Of a DNA stretch of 64,000 nucleotides, positions 1 to 9,930 are shown piece by piece (positions within the stretch are counted from its first letter, which is position 1; each line of letters starts with the position of its first letter). A program made the translations under genes and the position numbers. The notes below the pieces were generated by a model, which was not told the DNA's origin, searched no databases, and worked only from the letters and a program-made list of their open reading frames with translations. Source of the DNA: Peromyscus leucopus (taxonomy: Eukaryota; Chordata; Mammalia; Rodentia; Cricetidae); assembly GCF_004664715.2 (NCBI RefSeq), contig NC_051073.1:60993379-61057378 (forward strand), given 5' to 3'.

Positions 1-275
1 CATCGCCTGGCCCCGGGGAAACCCAGTAGTGCAAGTCAATCATAACCTGTGTTTTTGTAAACCAGATGAAGTACATCCAAGAGAAAAAGGAAACAGACGC
101 TGCTGGTGAGACCAGGACACTCTCTGTGTACTCTTGCTGGAAAGCAACACAGCAAGAGGACTCTGAAGAAAAGGTCCACTAGTTTTTCTAGTAATCCTAC
201 ATGAAGAAATTCATTATCGGGAAAGAATCTGAGACAGCCAAAATGTGTATGTAAAAACACTGGGGACATTAAAGC

Positions 276-278
<3 letters not shown>
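1..278. other. Unique sequence, no gene recognised
   Basis: Mixed-composition DNA with no repeat I recognise and no plausible exon. It ends directly at a CA microsatellite. Confidence 0.5.

Positions 279-327
<49 letters not shown>
279..327. repeat. (CA)n microsatellite
   Basis: Uninterrupted CA dinucleotide run of about 24 units. Open frames across it read as alternating Val-Cys or His-Thr and are not genes. Confidence 0.98.
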
Positions 328-328
<1 letters not shown>

Positions 329-516
329 TTATGTACATAAATCCAACAATGAGAATCAGCTATATACAGGGGCACATTGGGAATAAAAAGATTATGAATT
401 TAATGATAAATAAATGTTAATTTTTTAAGCATACAGAAAAAAAATGACAAAAATCAGTGCCCCAAAGACCCCCCAGTGAGCATCAACAGTTAACACCCTC
501 CACACATATCATTCTG

Positions 517-519
<3 letters not shown>
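328..519. other. AT-rich spacer, possibly old LINE
   Basis: AT-rich sequence between two microsatellites. The segment around 460-505 with CAACAGTTAACACCCTCC resembles antisense 3' regions of very old L1-class elements, but the match is too short to be sure. Confidence 0.3.

Positions 520-559
<40 letters not shown>
520..559. repeat. (TG)n microsatellite
   Basis: Pure TG run of about 20 units, 190 bp after the CA run at 279 and in the opposite dinucleotide orientation. Confidence 0.98.
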
Positions 560-562
<3 letters not shown>

Positions 563-773
563 AGTCATTTCAAAGCTGTCAGGATAGGACATTTTTTTGG
601 TTGACACAGTGATAATTAAACACGTGCATACATACGATGTGTTCGTGATCAAATACAGTGACTACAGGTCCATCTCCTTGGACACCTGTCAGTTCCTTAT
701 TAATACATAAGTTGTTGAAGCCAGAGGCACCTCACTGTGCTGAAGAGCCGGGAACTAACTGTATTCTCGTGCC

Positions 774-1080
774 TGCTGTGGTTTAGATTTGGATTAACTA
801 CCAAGGGCTCATGTGTGAAAGGCTTGCCCACTAGTCTGCAGTCCTGGGAGGCAACAGAACCCTCAGTGTTTAGTGGATAGATGAGGCCATTGTGAGTATA
901 CTCTTAAAGGAGACAGTGGGACCCCAGCTACTCCTCTGTCCCTCTTTGCTTCCTGGTAGCCCTACAGCCTCCTCCACTGTGCCATGATACTCTGCTTTGC
1001 CACAGACCCAAAGCAATGGAATTAGCTGATTATGGATTGAAACCTCTGAAACTGTTAGCCAAAATAAACCAAACGACAGG
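774..1080 (+). mobile_element. MaLR-like solo LTR relic
   Basis: The stretch starts TGCTGTGGTTT and ends with GAAACCTCTGAAACTGT then GCCAAAATAAACC, the polyadenylation-signal end typical of rodent non-autonomous LTRs. No internal viral sequence is attached. Subfamily not certain. The 214 bp before it (560-773) contain nothing I recognise. Confidence 0.55.
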
Positions 1081-1229
1081 ATTTCTCTCTTTTTGGTATG
1101 GATATATATGCTATATTTTTTTTTATCCATTCATCCATTGTTGGATATTTGAATTGATTCCATGCCTTGGCTATTGTGAACAGTGTTGTAATAATTACAA
1201 GAGCTCTGGTATATTCTACCTGGTATAAT
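1081..1229 (-). mobile_element. L1 3'-region fragment, antisense
   Basis: Reads ATCCATTCATCCATTG followed by a degenerate copy of the 'distance to next L1 motif' GGCTATTGTGAACAGTG, the reverse complement of the conserved region near L1 3' ends. Short, diverged, non-coding. Confidence 0.75.
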
Positions 1230-1237
1230 TTTTAAAT

Positions 1238-1434
1238 TTTTTAAGATGTTATCTGTGTGTGTGTTTATGTGAGTATATGCTACATGCATGCAAGTGTCGG
1301 AAGAGGGCAGTGGACCCCCTAGAGCTGGACTCAGAGGCAATTATGGACCAACTGACATGGGTGCTGGGACCCGAACTCAGGTCCTCTGGAAGTTCAGCAA
1401 GTGGTCTTAATTGTTGAGCCATCTCTCCAAGCCC
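1238..1434 (-). mobile_element. B2/B3-type SINE, antisense
   Basis: Right end reads TTGAGCCATCTCTCCAAGCC, the reverse complement of the tRNA-derived head of B2-superfamily SINEs, and CCCGAACTCAGGTCCTCTGG is the reverse-complement B-box region. The left end is the AT-rich tail. Diverged copy. Confidence 0.88.
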
Positions 1435-1466
1435 CCAATATGATTTTAATGGCAAGAACAGAGAGA

Positions 1467-1540
1467 TGTTTATTCACTCAAAATATATTAACTGAGCCTC
1501 TACTATATGCCAAACTAGCCAGTATATATAAAATAACGAA
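1467..1540 (+). mobile_element. Ancient L2/MIR-class 3' motif
   Basis: TTTATTCACTCAAAATATAT followed by CTGAGCCTCTACTATATGCC matches the pan-mammalian pattern of ATTTATTGAGCACCTACTAT. Short relic. Confidence 0.5.
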
Positions 1541-2136
1541 CAGTCACATGTGTGGGAGGAGTATTGACTCTGTATGAGGCATGGAGTGTGGTTGTAGGGG
1601 GAGACAAACAGGGTTCTTATACCCTGCGAGGCTACCTAGGACCACGACCTGGAAAGAGCACTGCCTCATCCACAATTCATCCACTGCCGCTGAGGTGAGG
1701 GACAGATACTCTGTGCAGCCAACCCTAGAGCTAGGGTGGAGGTGATCCCTCTAACAGGAAGCTTGCTTAACCTCACCATAAACTCGGAGACACAGCTGCT
1801 TCCCAGCTATGGTTTGTTCATGAGACCTCCATTTTTTTAATCTGAGTTTTCTTTTTGTCAAGTGGGAACGATATGAACCCTGCGGGGTGGGGAGAGGTGG
1901 GAATGGAGTATATATAAACCAGAAGTATAATGTAAAAGACATTCACTGAACAGAATCAGTCACAGCATTCTTCCCCCCAAAAGGAAGCCTGTGTCCCATC
2001 TTGAACACCCAGACCCTGTCATCAAAGACAGCAAGGATTCTAGGCAGGCCTAACTATCCTCGGACAATTCTGCAGGGAGGAGGCCTGAGCCCACCGGCAG
2101 CTTCTAGATGTTGACTGCATCTTGTGGTCCCTCTCA
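1541..2136. other. Unique sequence, no gene recognised
   Basis: About 600 bp without a recognised repeat or exon. A short C-run lies near 1973. Confidence 0.5.
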
Positions 2137-2262
2137 CCTGATCCTATCAATCCTACAGACGATTCTCAGGATCTGCTTTCACAAAGGAGGACAAAGAAGC
2201 CAAATAAACCAGCTACACTTGCCCAAGGTCCCCGGGCTTAGCAGTGGAAACCAAACACCACG
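2137..2262 (-). mobile_element. MIR SINE relic, antisense
   Basis: Order of motifs fits the MIR core read backwards: a CCTATCAATCCTACAGACGA-like segment, a degenerate acagatgaggaaactgag part and CTTGCCCAAGGTCCC near 2220. Highly diverged. Confidence 0.6.
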
Positions 2263-2461
2263 AGTAGAGGGTCGTCATACTCTACTGGCTTTCTAGAGTC
2301 TCAGACAGAGCTTGTCCTCCTGTCTGAAGTGACTGGGGGTACAACAGGCAGGGCCCTGAGAGTTGCCACAGGAAGAACAGGAGAGGTGACTCCCCATTGT
2401 GGCTTGGAATACCTCCCCACAGCCTACTCGTTCAAGGTTTGAACAAGTAGGTTCAAAGAAG

Positions 2462-2616
2462 CTGAATCTATTCACCAGATATTGAATCTAATCACTAGAG
2501 GTTGGATCTATTCACTAGATATTGAATCTAATCACTAGATGTTGGATCTAATCACTAGATGTTGGATCTAATCACTAGATGTTGGATCTAATCACTAGAT
2601 GTTGGATCTAATCACT
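2462..2616. repeat. 20-bp minisatellite
   Basis: Tandem copies of a 20-bp unit GTTGGATCTAATCACTAGAT. The last copies are identical, while the first ones carry variants (ATTGAATCTA, ATCTATTCAC). About 7.5 units. It lies immediately upstream of an LTR relic and may have arisen in that element's 5' part. Confidence 0.95.
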
Positions 2617-2639
2617 GAGCAGTGACTGGTTCACCAGTG

Positions 2640-2925
2640 GATCCATACATTCATGAGTTCATGCCAATGGGCTACTACAGGGCGGGGCCTGCTTGTAGGA
2701 AGTAGATCACAGGAAAATGGCATCTCCCTGTCCCTGCATTCTGCTTCCTGGCCACTGTGAGAGCTGCTCTGTCCAGCACATCCTTCCCCAAGATGCTCAG
2801 CCTCACTCTAGTCTCAGAACCAAGGAAGCTAGCCAACCATAACACCATCAGCCAAAATACATCCCTCCTGCTTCTAAATCCAGTTCTCTGAAGCATTTGT
2901 CACAATGAAGAAAAGCTGACTAGCA
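2640..2925 (+). mobile_element. MaLR-like LTR relic
   Basis: Shares its layout with the element at 774-1080: GGGCGGGGCCTGCTTGTAGG, a CTGCTTCCTGGCCACTGTGA block, then CAGCCAAAATACATCC and a GAAAAGCTGACTAGCA end. Sense strand is plus. Confidence 0.5.
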
Positions 2926-3077
2926 TTCCCCTTTCTGCTCGAGACGACAAAAGACTCCCCAGCCTTTCAGGGCAGTGGGAAACTGAGAAAACAGGTCCCA
3001 GAGTCGCTTACTCTCCAAATGTTCATGACTCCATACCTGCTGGAGTCCCAGATAGTCTCGTCAATAGAAACACACCC

Positions 3078-3393
3078 GGGCTAGGGAGATAGTTCAGTGG
3101 ATAAAGGTACTTACTCTGCAAGTGCGAGATGAGAGGAGCTTGAATCTCCAGAATTCATAAAAACCAGGCACAGAGCAGATATGGGAGGATCCCAGGAAGC
3201 TCGGGGCCCACCTATCCTGGCCTACATAGCAGAGAAACAACAGCGACCTTGGCCCAAACAAGATGGAAACCTCCATCCAAGGTTGTCCTCTTGTCTCCAC
3301 ACTCACTCTGGGGCACCCATGAACCCACATCACCATGTATATGTGTGTTCACACATACACTGAAATTTTAATTTTAAATTTAATTTTAAAAGG
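3078..3393 (+). mobile_element. B4-type SINE
   Basis: tRNA-like head (GGGCTAGGGAGATAGTTCAG), a B1-like middle (GATCCCAGGAAGCTCGGGGC) and a CCTCTTGTCTCCACACTCAC tail match the composite ID-B1 SINE called B4. Ends in an AT-rich tail at 3361-3393. Confidence 0.75.
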
Positions 3394-4177
3394 GACACAC
3401 TTGGGCCTAGAGAATAAAAGACAAGAAGGGATCTGGCTTCAGGTTGAAGGCATAGACCAGTCGATACTGCCAAGAACCATCTAGCCCCTGTGAGGAAGTT
3501 CTGGGGAGGAGGATGACTCCTCTGTCGAGGGGGCAAAACCAGATCCAAGTCCCAAGCTGTGTAGTCACGCCAAACAGCTGTGCTCATCCTCGGCCCATTG
3601 CCCGTAGCTGCAGCCAGATTCCAGCCAGGCTGTCAACTGATGGCTACTGCATATTTTTTGGGGGGGGGGATTAATAATGAGTTGAGCCAAACCCTTCTTG
3701 TTCCTCTGTAACCCTGCACTGAGCCTGGTGACCACATTCCTATGGAGAATACCAGAGAGACTGGATGACATCTGCAGCCATCTCTATCTGCAGGGCAATA
3801 TTCGGCAGGCGCAATCAAACACCCCCAGCCTGGGGATTCATTCAATCCTCGGCCCAATGCAGACCAATAGACAAAGGAGACACAGAAAGCACAAGGGAGG
3901 GGTCGGAAGAGCAGTGGCCCACCGAGGTCTGGACCAGAGCCAAGCTCCGTGTAAGGTTTCGACGAGCAACACAATTTATTAATCACTCCAAGCAGCGCTG
4001 AGTGGATTGGACTTTAATTTGATCAAAAGCGCTGTAAATCGTCTCTTGAACCTAGAAAGGAACTTGCCACTACAGCCAAGACAGAGCGCTGCTCGAAGAC
4101 ACAGAGGCTCGGAACAAAAAGTCCGGTTAGCCAAGCAGAGTGAGTTTGGAGACGCCAACTGCCCCTCCACTGTTCCG

Positions 4178-4180
<3 letters not shown>
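3394..4180. other. Unique sequence with a G10 run
   Basis: No repeat or coding exon recognised. A G-run occupies 3660-3669. The right part (3925-4130) has short homeodomain-type motifs (TTTATTAATCA, ACTTTAATTTGATC) and is treated as a candidate conserved element in the findings. Confidence 0.5.

Positions 4181-4243
<63 letters not shown>
4181..4243. repeat. (CA)n microsatellite, about 31 units
   Basis: 63 bp of uninterrupted CA, one of the longest pure dinucleotide tracts in the window and probably polymorphic. Confidence 0.98.
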
Positions 4244-4244
<1 letters not shown>

Positions 4245-5589
4245 GATCACAGTACTAGAAAGCCGAAGTCACAGGGTATCTTGGAAATACTTAAACTTCC
4301 CTGCTGGGACGTGCTCCCAGGCAGGTAGGTATGCCATCCTGCCTGTAAAACCCCTAACAGCTCCTATCAGAGGTGGCAAAACCACTCACCTACAAACACC
4401 CCGGGCACTGATGGCTCCCCTCCACCTCCTTAATCCTCTCCGAAATGCAGTCAAATCCTGACAAATACCCTAATCTCTCCTAATCCAGCACTGAGCTGCT
4501 CTTCAGCTGTGCCAGGCTGCCTCTCCATGACCCACCCAAGCAAAGCGGGGCAGGGCCACACACGACTACCCCCAGACACACCTGATGGCAGCCTCCTCCC
4601 CAGGGAGCTTTCACAGAAGGCAGGTCAGAGGCCAGCTTCACCGTGGATGAGATTCTGGTCCAAGGTCCAGCAATGACGGAGAGAAACGGAGAGCCGAGCA
4701 CACGGAGGCTGGGCCAGATGGAGAAAGTAAGGGGCTTTGTTCTGACTCTCCTCGCAGATGTTGCAACTTGCCTTCTTCGGGGCAGCCAACTTTGCTGGGA
4801 GAATCTGTTGTTCTAATCCGCCCAGCTGGGGTGACCTTTGAAACCTCTGGCTGCTACCGCAGAGACACTCGGTGAAGTCCTGGGGAGCCCCGGGGTGGAA
4901 GCTCACAGGTTTTCACTTTGTTCGAAGATGCAGACTCCAATCTGAGTGTAAGGCAACTGAAAAGACCCCGTCAAGCAGAGAATTGAGCCCCAGATGGGCT
5001 GGGCACTTCCCCAACTCCACATCTGGCCCCGACTGCCACTCTAACCCCTTGGTGCATCTGGTCTGGGATTACCACCAGCTCATGAGACATGTGCCGCCTG
5101 AGACCCAGCCCTTTCTTCCTTAGGCCAATGGAGGCCCACTTAGGATGCTTAACACTGAAGGGACGCTCGGAACTTAGGCTGAGAACTCACTCCTATGCTG
5201 GTACTGTAGGCAGGAGGAACACAGCTGAGAGTGGAATTGAGAAATGTGTCCAGCATCACACAGTGCTGTTCTGTCCCAGTGAGTCTTAGGAGCTGGGCTC
5301 AGAGCACATAATACTTCCATTCCTTCTGTGGACACCAAGAGATTCCCCTAGTTCTGAGCTTAAGCCCTGTCGGGTGGAGGTGGATTCATAAGGGGCTGCG
5401 ATGTCTCAACACCTAGGCCATCCTTGATCTCCCAGCTCTGTGGTCTCAAGGCTCTTTTAAGTCCTTTAAAGTTATTAAGGACCCAAAGGCTGTTGTTTGT
5501 GCCACCGAGGTTTGGTGTATTTGATATTAAATTAAATAGTAATTCACATAAAAGTATCAACAAGAAGTCTACCTGTTCATATAAATTTT
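4244..5589. other. Unique sequence, no gene recognised
   Basis: About 1.35 kb free of recognisable SINE, LINE or LTR sequence. Open frames are short and lack supported splice sites. Confidence 0.5.
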
Positions 5590-5591
5590 CT

Positions 5592-5650
5592 TTTTATGTA
5601 TCAGGGCTTTACTGTGTTGCTCAAGCTGGCCTCAAATTCCTGAGCTCACT
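5592..5650 (-). mobile_element. B1-like fragment, antisense
   Basis: TTACTGTGTTGCTCAAGCTG then GCCTCAAATTCCTGAGCTCA is the reverse complement of a B1/7SL-derived SINE middle. Only about 60 bp remain. Confidence 0.65.
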
Positions 5651-5656
5651 ACTTAA

Positions 5657-5842
5657 GAGTATTCCCTGCTCTGCTGGAAGACCTGAGTTCAATTCCCAGC
5701 ACCCATATCTGGCAGCTCACAACTGTCTGTAACTCCAGTCCTAGAGGATGTGATGCTCTCTTCCACCTCCTAAAGTACCAGAACACACATGGCATATATA
5801 AACACACACAAATAAAAGTAAAATAGAGAGAGAGAGAGAGAG
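5657..5842 (+). mobile_element. B3-type SINE with (GA)n tail
   Basis: Truncated at its 5' end, starting within the tRNA-like part (CTGGAAGACCTGAGTTCAAT is the B-box region). It continues with CAGCTCACAACTGTCTGTAA and TAACTCCAGTCCTAGAGGAT, diagnostic of B3, and ends in a (GA)n run at about 5825-5842. Confidence 0.9.
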
Positions 5843-6011
5843 CAAGACAGGCAGAGAGACAGAGAGAGGGCTTCCTTCCTCTCAAGTAGCAGGGACCAAG
5901 TAACAGGCACACACTTCTGTGGCCAGCAATATAAATATTTTTGAAAGAAAAATTTATCTTCTGCAAAAAAAAAAGTTTAGGAAGTTCAGTTCTGCTGTGT
6001 GTACATAATGT

Positions 6012-6088
6012 ATGTACGGTCCTGGGCATGGAAATCTGGGCCTCACACACGCTGGGCAAATGCTGTATCACTGAGCTGCATCCCAATC
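6012..6088 (-). mobile_element. ID-like SINE, antisense
   Basis: CACGCTGGGCAAATGCTGTA then TCACTGAGCTGCATCCC is the reverse complement of the tRNA-Ala-derived ID element. Diverged, about 75 bp, fitting ID length. Confidence 0.7.
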
Positions 6089-6130
6089 TTGCAAATTTCT
6101 CCTTTTGAATTTGTATTTATTATTGTTCCT

Positions 6131-6323
6131 GTATATATGTATGAGGGGTGCATTTATTAGGTATATATGTATGAGGGGTGCATTTATTAGGTATATATGT
6201 ATGAGGGGTGCATTTATTAGGTATATTATAGGTCATATTAGTATGATGTATGAGGGTGCATTTATTGGTATATATATAAGTATTTATTATATATATGTAT
6301 ATATATTATTGATATATATATGA
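6131..6323. repeat. 30-bp minisatellite and AT-rich tract
   Basis: Three perfect head-to-tail copies of a 30-bp unit lie at 6131-6160, 6161-6190 and 6191-6220 (the unit contains TATGAGGGGTGCATTTATTA). Degenerate copies reach about 6272, followed by a TA-rich tract. Because 30 is a multiple of three the frame stays open, which gives a repetitive but spurious ORF. Confidence 0.95.
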
Positions 6324-6334
6324 GGGGGTGCATA

Positions 6335-6478
6335 CAAATGGCTGCATTTGGAGGTCAGTGCTATGGAGGTCACAGTCCTCTCCATTTACCTTGATGTACT
6401 TTCCACAGATACAACTGAGGTTGTGGGGCTTCCTGGGCAAGCACTTTTTACCCACTGAGCCGTCCTGACAGCTCGCCA
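6335..6478 (-). mobile_element. B3-type SINE, antisense
   Basis: Ends GGGCAAGCACTTTTTACCCA then CTGAGCCGTCCTGACAGC, the reverse complement of the tRNA-like head. The left part matches the reverse of the gtcctctgacctccac tail. Confidence 0.7.
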
Positions 6479-7703
6479 ATGTCTTTAACATCTGGCCTAA
6501 TAGTGGACACTTAGATCTTTTCTTCTGTTTCTGCATCTCGTCTACTGTGACATCACAGTATCTGTAGCTGCTAGGAAATGCCGTCGTATGGAGTGATAAT
6601 AAGAAGAAAAACAAATGTCATCCTACACAAAAATAATCTGGGCTCCTCAAGAGGCTCGGGGCCTTCCCTGGTCACACTGTTAAGTCCCCAGATCATCCTT
6701 TGGAACCTTATCCCAGCTCATCTCCCAAGCTCTCTCGGGCACCATCTGTTCTCACTCCCGGCCTTCTCCAAACATCCAAGAATCAAGGAAGAAGTGGTCG
6801 TCGCTGAGCGGTGGTGTGCAGCTTTGAGGAACAAGTGAGGGCCAGTGTAAACCAACCCCTGACTTCATTCTCTCTCTTCTTCAAGACCACAAACTTCATC
6901 AGTGTGACTAGAAAAAGAAGAAGCCTGAGACAGGCACCATGGAAACCGCTTTCCATCACTCAGGTCCTGGGCCAAGCTTCTGGATGACTGAGCACATGGA
7001 GATACCCCAAAACCTTTTTGCTAAAGAGGAAGAGATTTCTAGAAACCAAAGCTGCTCACGGAGACGGAGGGAGTCCCTCCCAAGCCTTCTCAAACTGGAC
7101 TTCTGGTTATGAACCACGTGCCTGGGAAGTGATTTTAAATTGGACAAAACCAGGGACAATATCTTAGCTAAAAGCATGGAAGACATGTCTGAAGCCTGAG
7201 GGTTCCCTCAAGCACATGGAATGGCCCAAGGCTTGAATGCTAGCTATAACCCTAAATTATTAGCACCATGGATCAGGAAGTGGGAGGGAATTCACATGAA
7301 AAGCAGTCTTTACATTTCTATACTTGAGTTTAAAAAAAAAAAAAACAAATGAGCAGGAACAAAATACCCGACCAGACACACGGCACAGACTTCTGGCCCC
7401 ACAAAGACAAGTCTGGGTCCTGCGACAGGCACACTTATTAAATCCTCGACATTGTCTTCGTCCCAGACATCATAGCTGGCAGACACGTAGAGGAGTGACC
7501 ACTTAATTAACACCATCTGTGTCCCCAGTGGCAAGTAAGCCACACCAGAATAAAGGGCAACGCCTGCTTTCTTTAGTCAATGATGGATTGCCAATGTATG
7601 TTATCCCTGACAACACAAAATACCTTCTAAACAAATACATGTGTGCTCCATAAATGAATAGGAGTTTTTATTTTAAAAGTTTACAAGTCACTCTTCTTAC
7701 GCT
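6479..7703. other. Unique sequence, no gene recognised
   Basis: About 1.2 kb with no recognised repeat apart from an A-rich run near 7331-7344. No supported exon. Confidence 0.5.
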
Positions 7704-7885
7704 GGCTAGTTCTATGCCAACTTGACACAAGCCAGAGTCATTTTGGGAAGAGGAGCTTCAACGGAGAAAATACCCCCATCAAATTTGCCTGCGGGCCAGT
7801 CTGTAGTACATTTTCTTTATTGACGGCTAATGTGGGAGGGCCCGGCTCACTGTGGGCAGGACCACCCCTAGTGGTGTCCATAAGC
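7704..7885 (+). mobile_element. Rodent LTR-like element, 5' part
   Basis: Carries TGCCAACTTGACACAAGCCA, TTTTCTTTATTGACGGCTAA and GTGGGAGGGCCCGGCTCACT, the sense-strand start of a common rodent MaLR-like LTR whose other copies end in aataaa. The 3' part is missing here. Confidence 0.65.
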
Positions 7886-8138
7886 AACTTGGACCCAGGT
7901 CCATATGTCCCCGCGTGAAAATGTGCAAGGTCATCACTTGCTCACTTTTCCTCCAACCCACCAGACAGCCCCCTTCCCACAGCTTCCTGGGCCTTCTTCC
8001 TGGAACACACATGAAAGACACACAGCCGCCCACAGCCAAACCCATCAGCAGGCAGAAGGCCACACTGGGCAGGACAAGCCATGTACCCACATCTTGGGCA
8101 GAGAGCTACTTGGGAGTTGTCCTTAAAAGGGGGTGTAA

Positions 8139-8142
<4 letters not shown>

Positions 8143-8204
<62 letters not shown>

Positions 8205-8206
8205 CT

Positions 8207-8254
<48 letters not shown>
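8143..8254. repeat. Compound (CT)n-(CA)n microsatellite
   Basis: About 27 CT units run directly into CA repeats with one CTCT interruption near 8207. Over 110 bp of purine/pyrimidine-biased then alternating sequence. Confidence 0.98.
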
Positions 8255-8258
<4 letters not shown>

Positions 8259-9039
8259 ACACACCTTCACCGTGAGAACGGCACGGACCTGGCCTCCTGA
8301 ACTCACTCTCCTGCTGGGACTCCCACTTAACTTGGGGTTTAGTAAGAAGAGGTTGAGAAAAAGCTTTCTGCAATTGAAGTCATAGCGAATGAAACCAAAG
8401 CCTGAACCAGAAACCCTGGGTGTAGTTACATTTTTCCAATACACGTTCTAGCGGCAATCTCCACGTTCACACATCTCGTTAACACGCGTCACCTTACAGA
8501 AAGAAGCGCGGGGTGTCGAGTGTGTTCACTGAGCTCCCGCCATGCCATCCCCCACCTCAATCCCACGTGCCTCCTCCACCCAGTCTATAGCCTGTATTCT
8601 CACTGAACCCCGTGGGCTGAGCACGGCACACATCCAGGTAGGGCTATCATACCACCCTCAGACCTGGGATGCCAGCAAACAGACCAACCCATGTGGTGGG
8701 GGAGGGGGGGACTGAGAAAGCCTTGAGTGAATGTGTGAAGAATGAATGAAGTGCTGAGTGAAAGCATATTGTTAACACGGGCACAGCCATGTCAAGGACC
8801 CAGTGCCTCAGACCCACGGGAATGGCAAAGTCTTCCTCTGGTTCTGTCCCCATGTCGATGTGTGTCTACAAATGACTGGCCAATACGTGCAGAGACCAGC
8901 AGCAGCAGCTCTCTTCTCCAGGATGTGGACCGCCCGAGACTGCTGTCTGCGGAGCCCAGCTCTCTTCTGTACATAATAAACACTTCTGATTTGGTGCCAC
9001 TCCGCCATTGTGTCCGCAGCCCACCCAACCTCGGCTACT
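8255..9039. other. Unique sequence, possible LTR end
   Basis: No exon recognised. The part near 8955-9010 with CAGCTCTCTTCTGTACATAA then TAAACACTTCTGATTTGG resembles the R region and polyadenylation signal of a rodent retroviral LTR, but the rest of such an LTR was not seen. Confidence 0.35.
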
Positions 9040-9070
9040 CTGTGTGTGTGTGTGTGTGTCTGTGTGTGTA
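9040..9070. repeat. Short (TG)n tract
   Basis: TG run of about 15 units with one C interruption. Confidence 0.9.
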
Positions 9071-9842
9071 TCCTTTCTCCATTCCCTCGCTGCCCATAAT
9101 CAGGTCAAATCCAAAGCCTCAAATATAAATGGTTCTTAATGGCCAGCTAAGGGAAAACAGTAAGCGCCCAAGTCAAGTGAAAAAAAATCTCAAAAGCCTT
9201 AACTTCTGCATCTGTAGAATAAGGGCTACCATTCACCCCTGAAGGGCTATAGCCACTGACAAGGATCAGTTACAGGTGTTATAAACAGAAACAAGGAGGA
9301 TAGATGTGGCCTGGTTCAGGAGGAAATGCCCCACGGGAGCAATCGGGAGCCGGAACCTGAGGGTGAGCGCATAAGAGAGTCAGCCACCTCCTGGTCATCA
9401 CAGCTCCAGCCCCGACAGCTGTACCATTTGTACCATCTTCCTACCCTACCTACCGCATCTGTGTCTCCGCCAGCTCACCACAGGAGACATGAGCAGCAGG
9501 GAGGGTCCCGGTTTGAGAAGCCAACCCAGAGTAAGACAAGTTATGGGGTAAAAACAGAAGAGGAGGTAGAGCCTGGTCACCTGACTTCAGCTCGGGCCAC
9601 CTTACAGGGTTCACCAGCCAGGTGCCAAATCACTCAGGCACTCCTGAAACTGGAGGCACATCTGTGAGACGCCAGCATGGGTCATGGAGACTGAAGACTG
9701 GCCCAGGGACGGGGGGGGGTCCCCCTTGTAGTTATCCCAGGTTCTCAGCCCACAGCCAACTTCCAGGTGGGTGCGACCCACGAGGCCTCCCTAGAGAAGG
9801 AAGGTGGGTGGAAGACAGGGAGACAGAGAACTCACAGCGATT
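9071..9842. other. Unique sequence, no gene recognised
   Basis: No repeat recognised apart from a G-run at about 9710-9719. Confidence 0.5.
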
Positions 9843-9930
9843 GGTCTTTACCGAGCAGTTCCTGTGCGCCAGGCCTTAGACTAAGTTCTTACAGTTCATG
9901 TTGTTCATTCCACCCACCCCTCAGGGCAGG
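9843..9930 (-). mobile_element. MIR relic, antisense
   Basis: TTTACCGAGCAGTTCCTGTG then CGCCAGGCCTTAGACTAAGT matches the antisense MIR core (ttactgagcacctactatgtgcc). A possible further MIR segment lies at 10350-10420. Confidence 0.6.

Noticed and set aside
2462..2616. CRISPR-like array of 20-bp repeats
   Set aside because: The units are contiguous with no spacers, and the context is mammalian. It is a minisatellite.
4007..4258. Open frames ending in His-Thr or Val-Cys repeats
   Set aside because: Products of translating the CA microsatellite. The same pattern recurs at each CA/TG tract (279, 19229, 50264, 55705, 62041).
6012..6088. Possible tRNA-Ala gene on the minus strand
   Set aside because: Matches a diverged ID SINE, not a foldable tRNA.
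6131..6272. Repeated-peptide gene (10-residue repeats)
   Set aside because: A 30-bp minisatellite necessarily keeps frame. There is no promoter, splice site or complete gene structure.
7852..8385. 177-codon plus-strand open frame with Ser-Leu and His-Thr runs
   Set aside because: The frame runs through the CT-CA microsatellite, and the repetitive peptide is an artefact of the dinucleotide repeat.
8955..9010. Complete retroviral LTR
   Set aside because: Only an aataaa-like 3' word is seen. The upstream promoter half and TG...CA ends could not be found.
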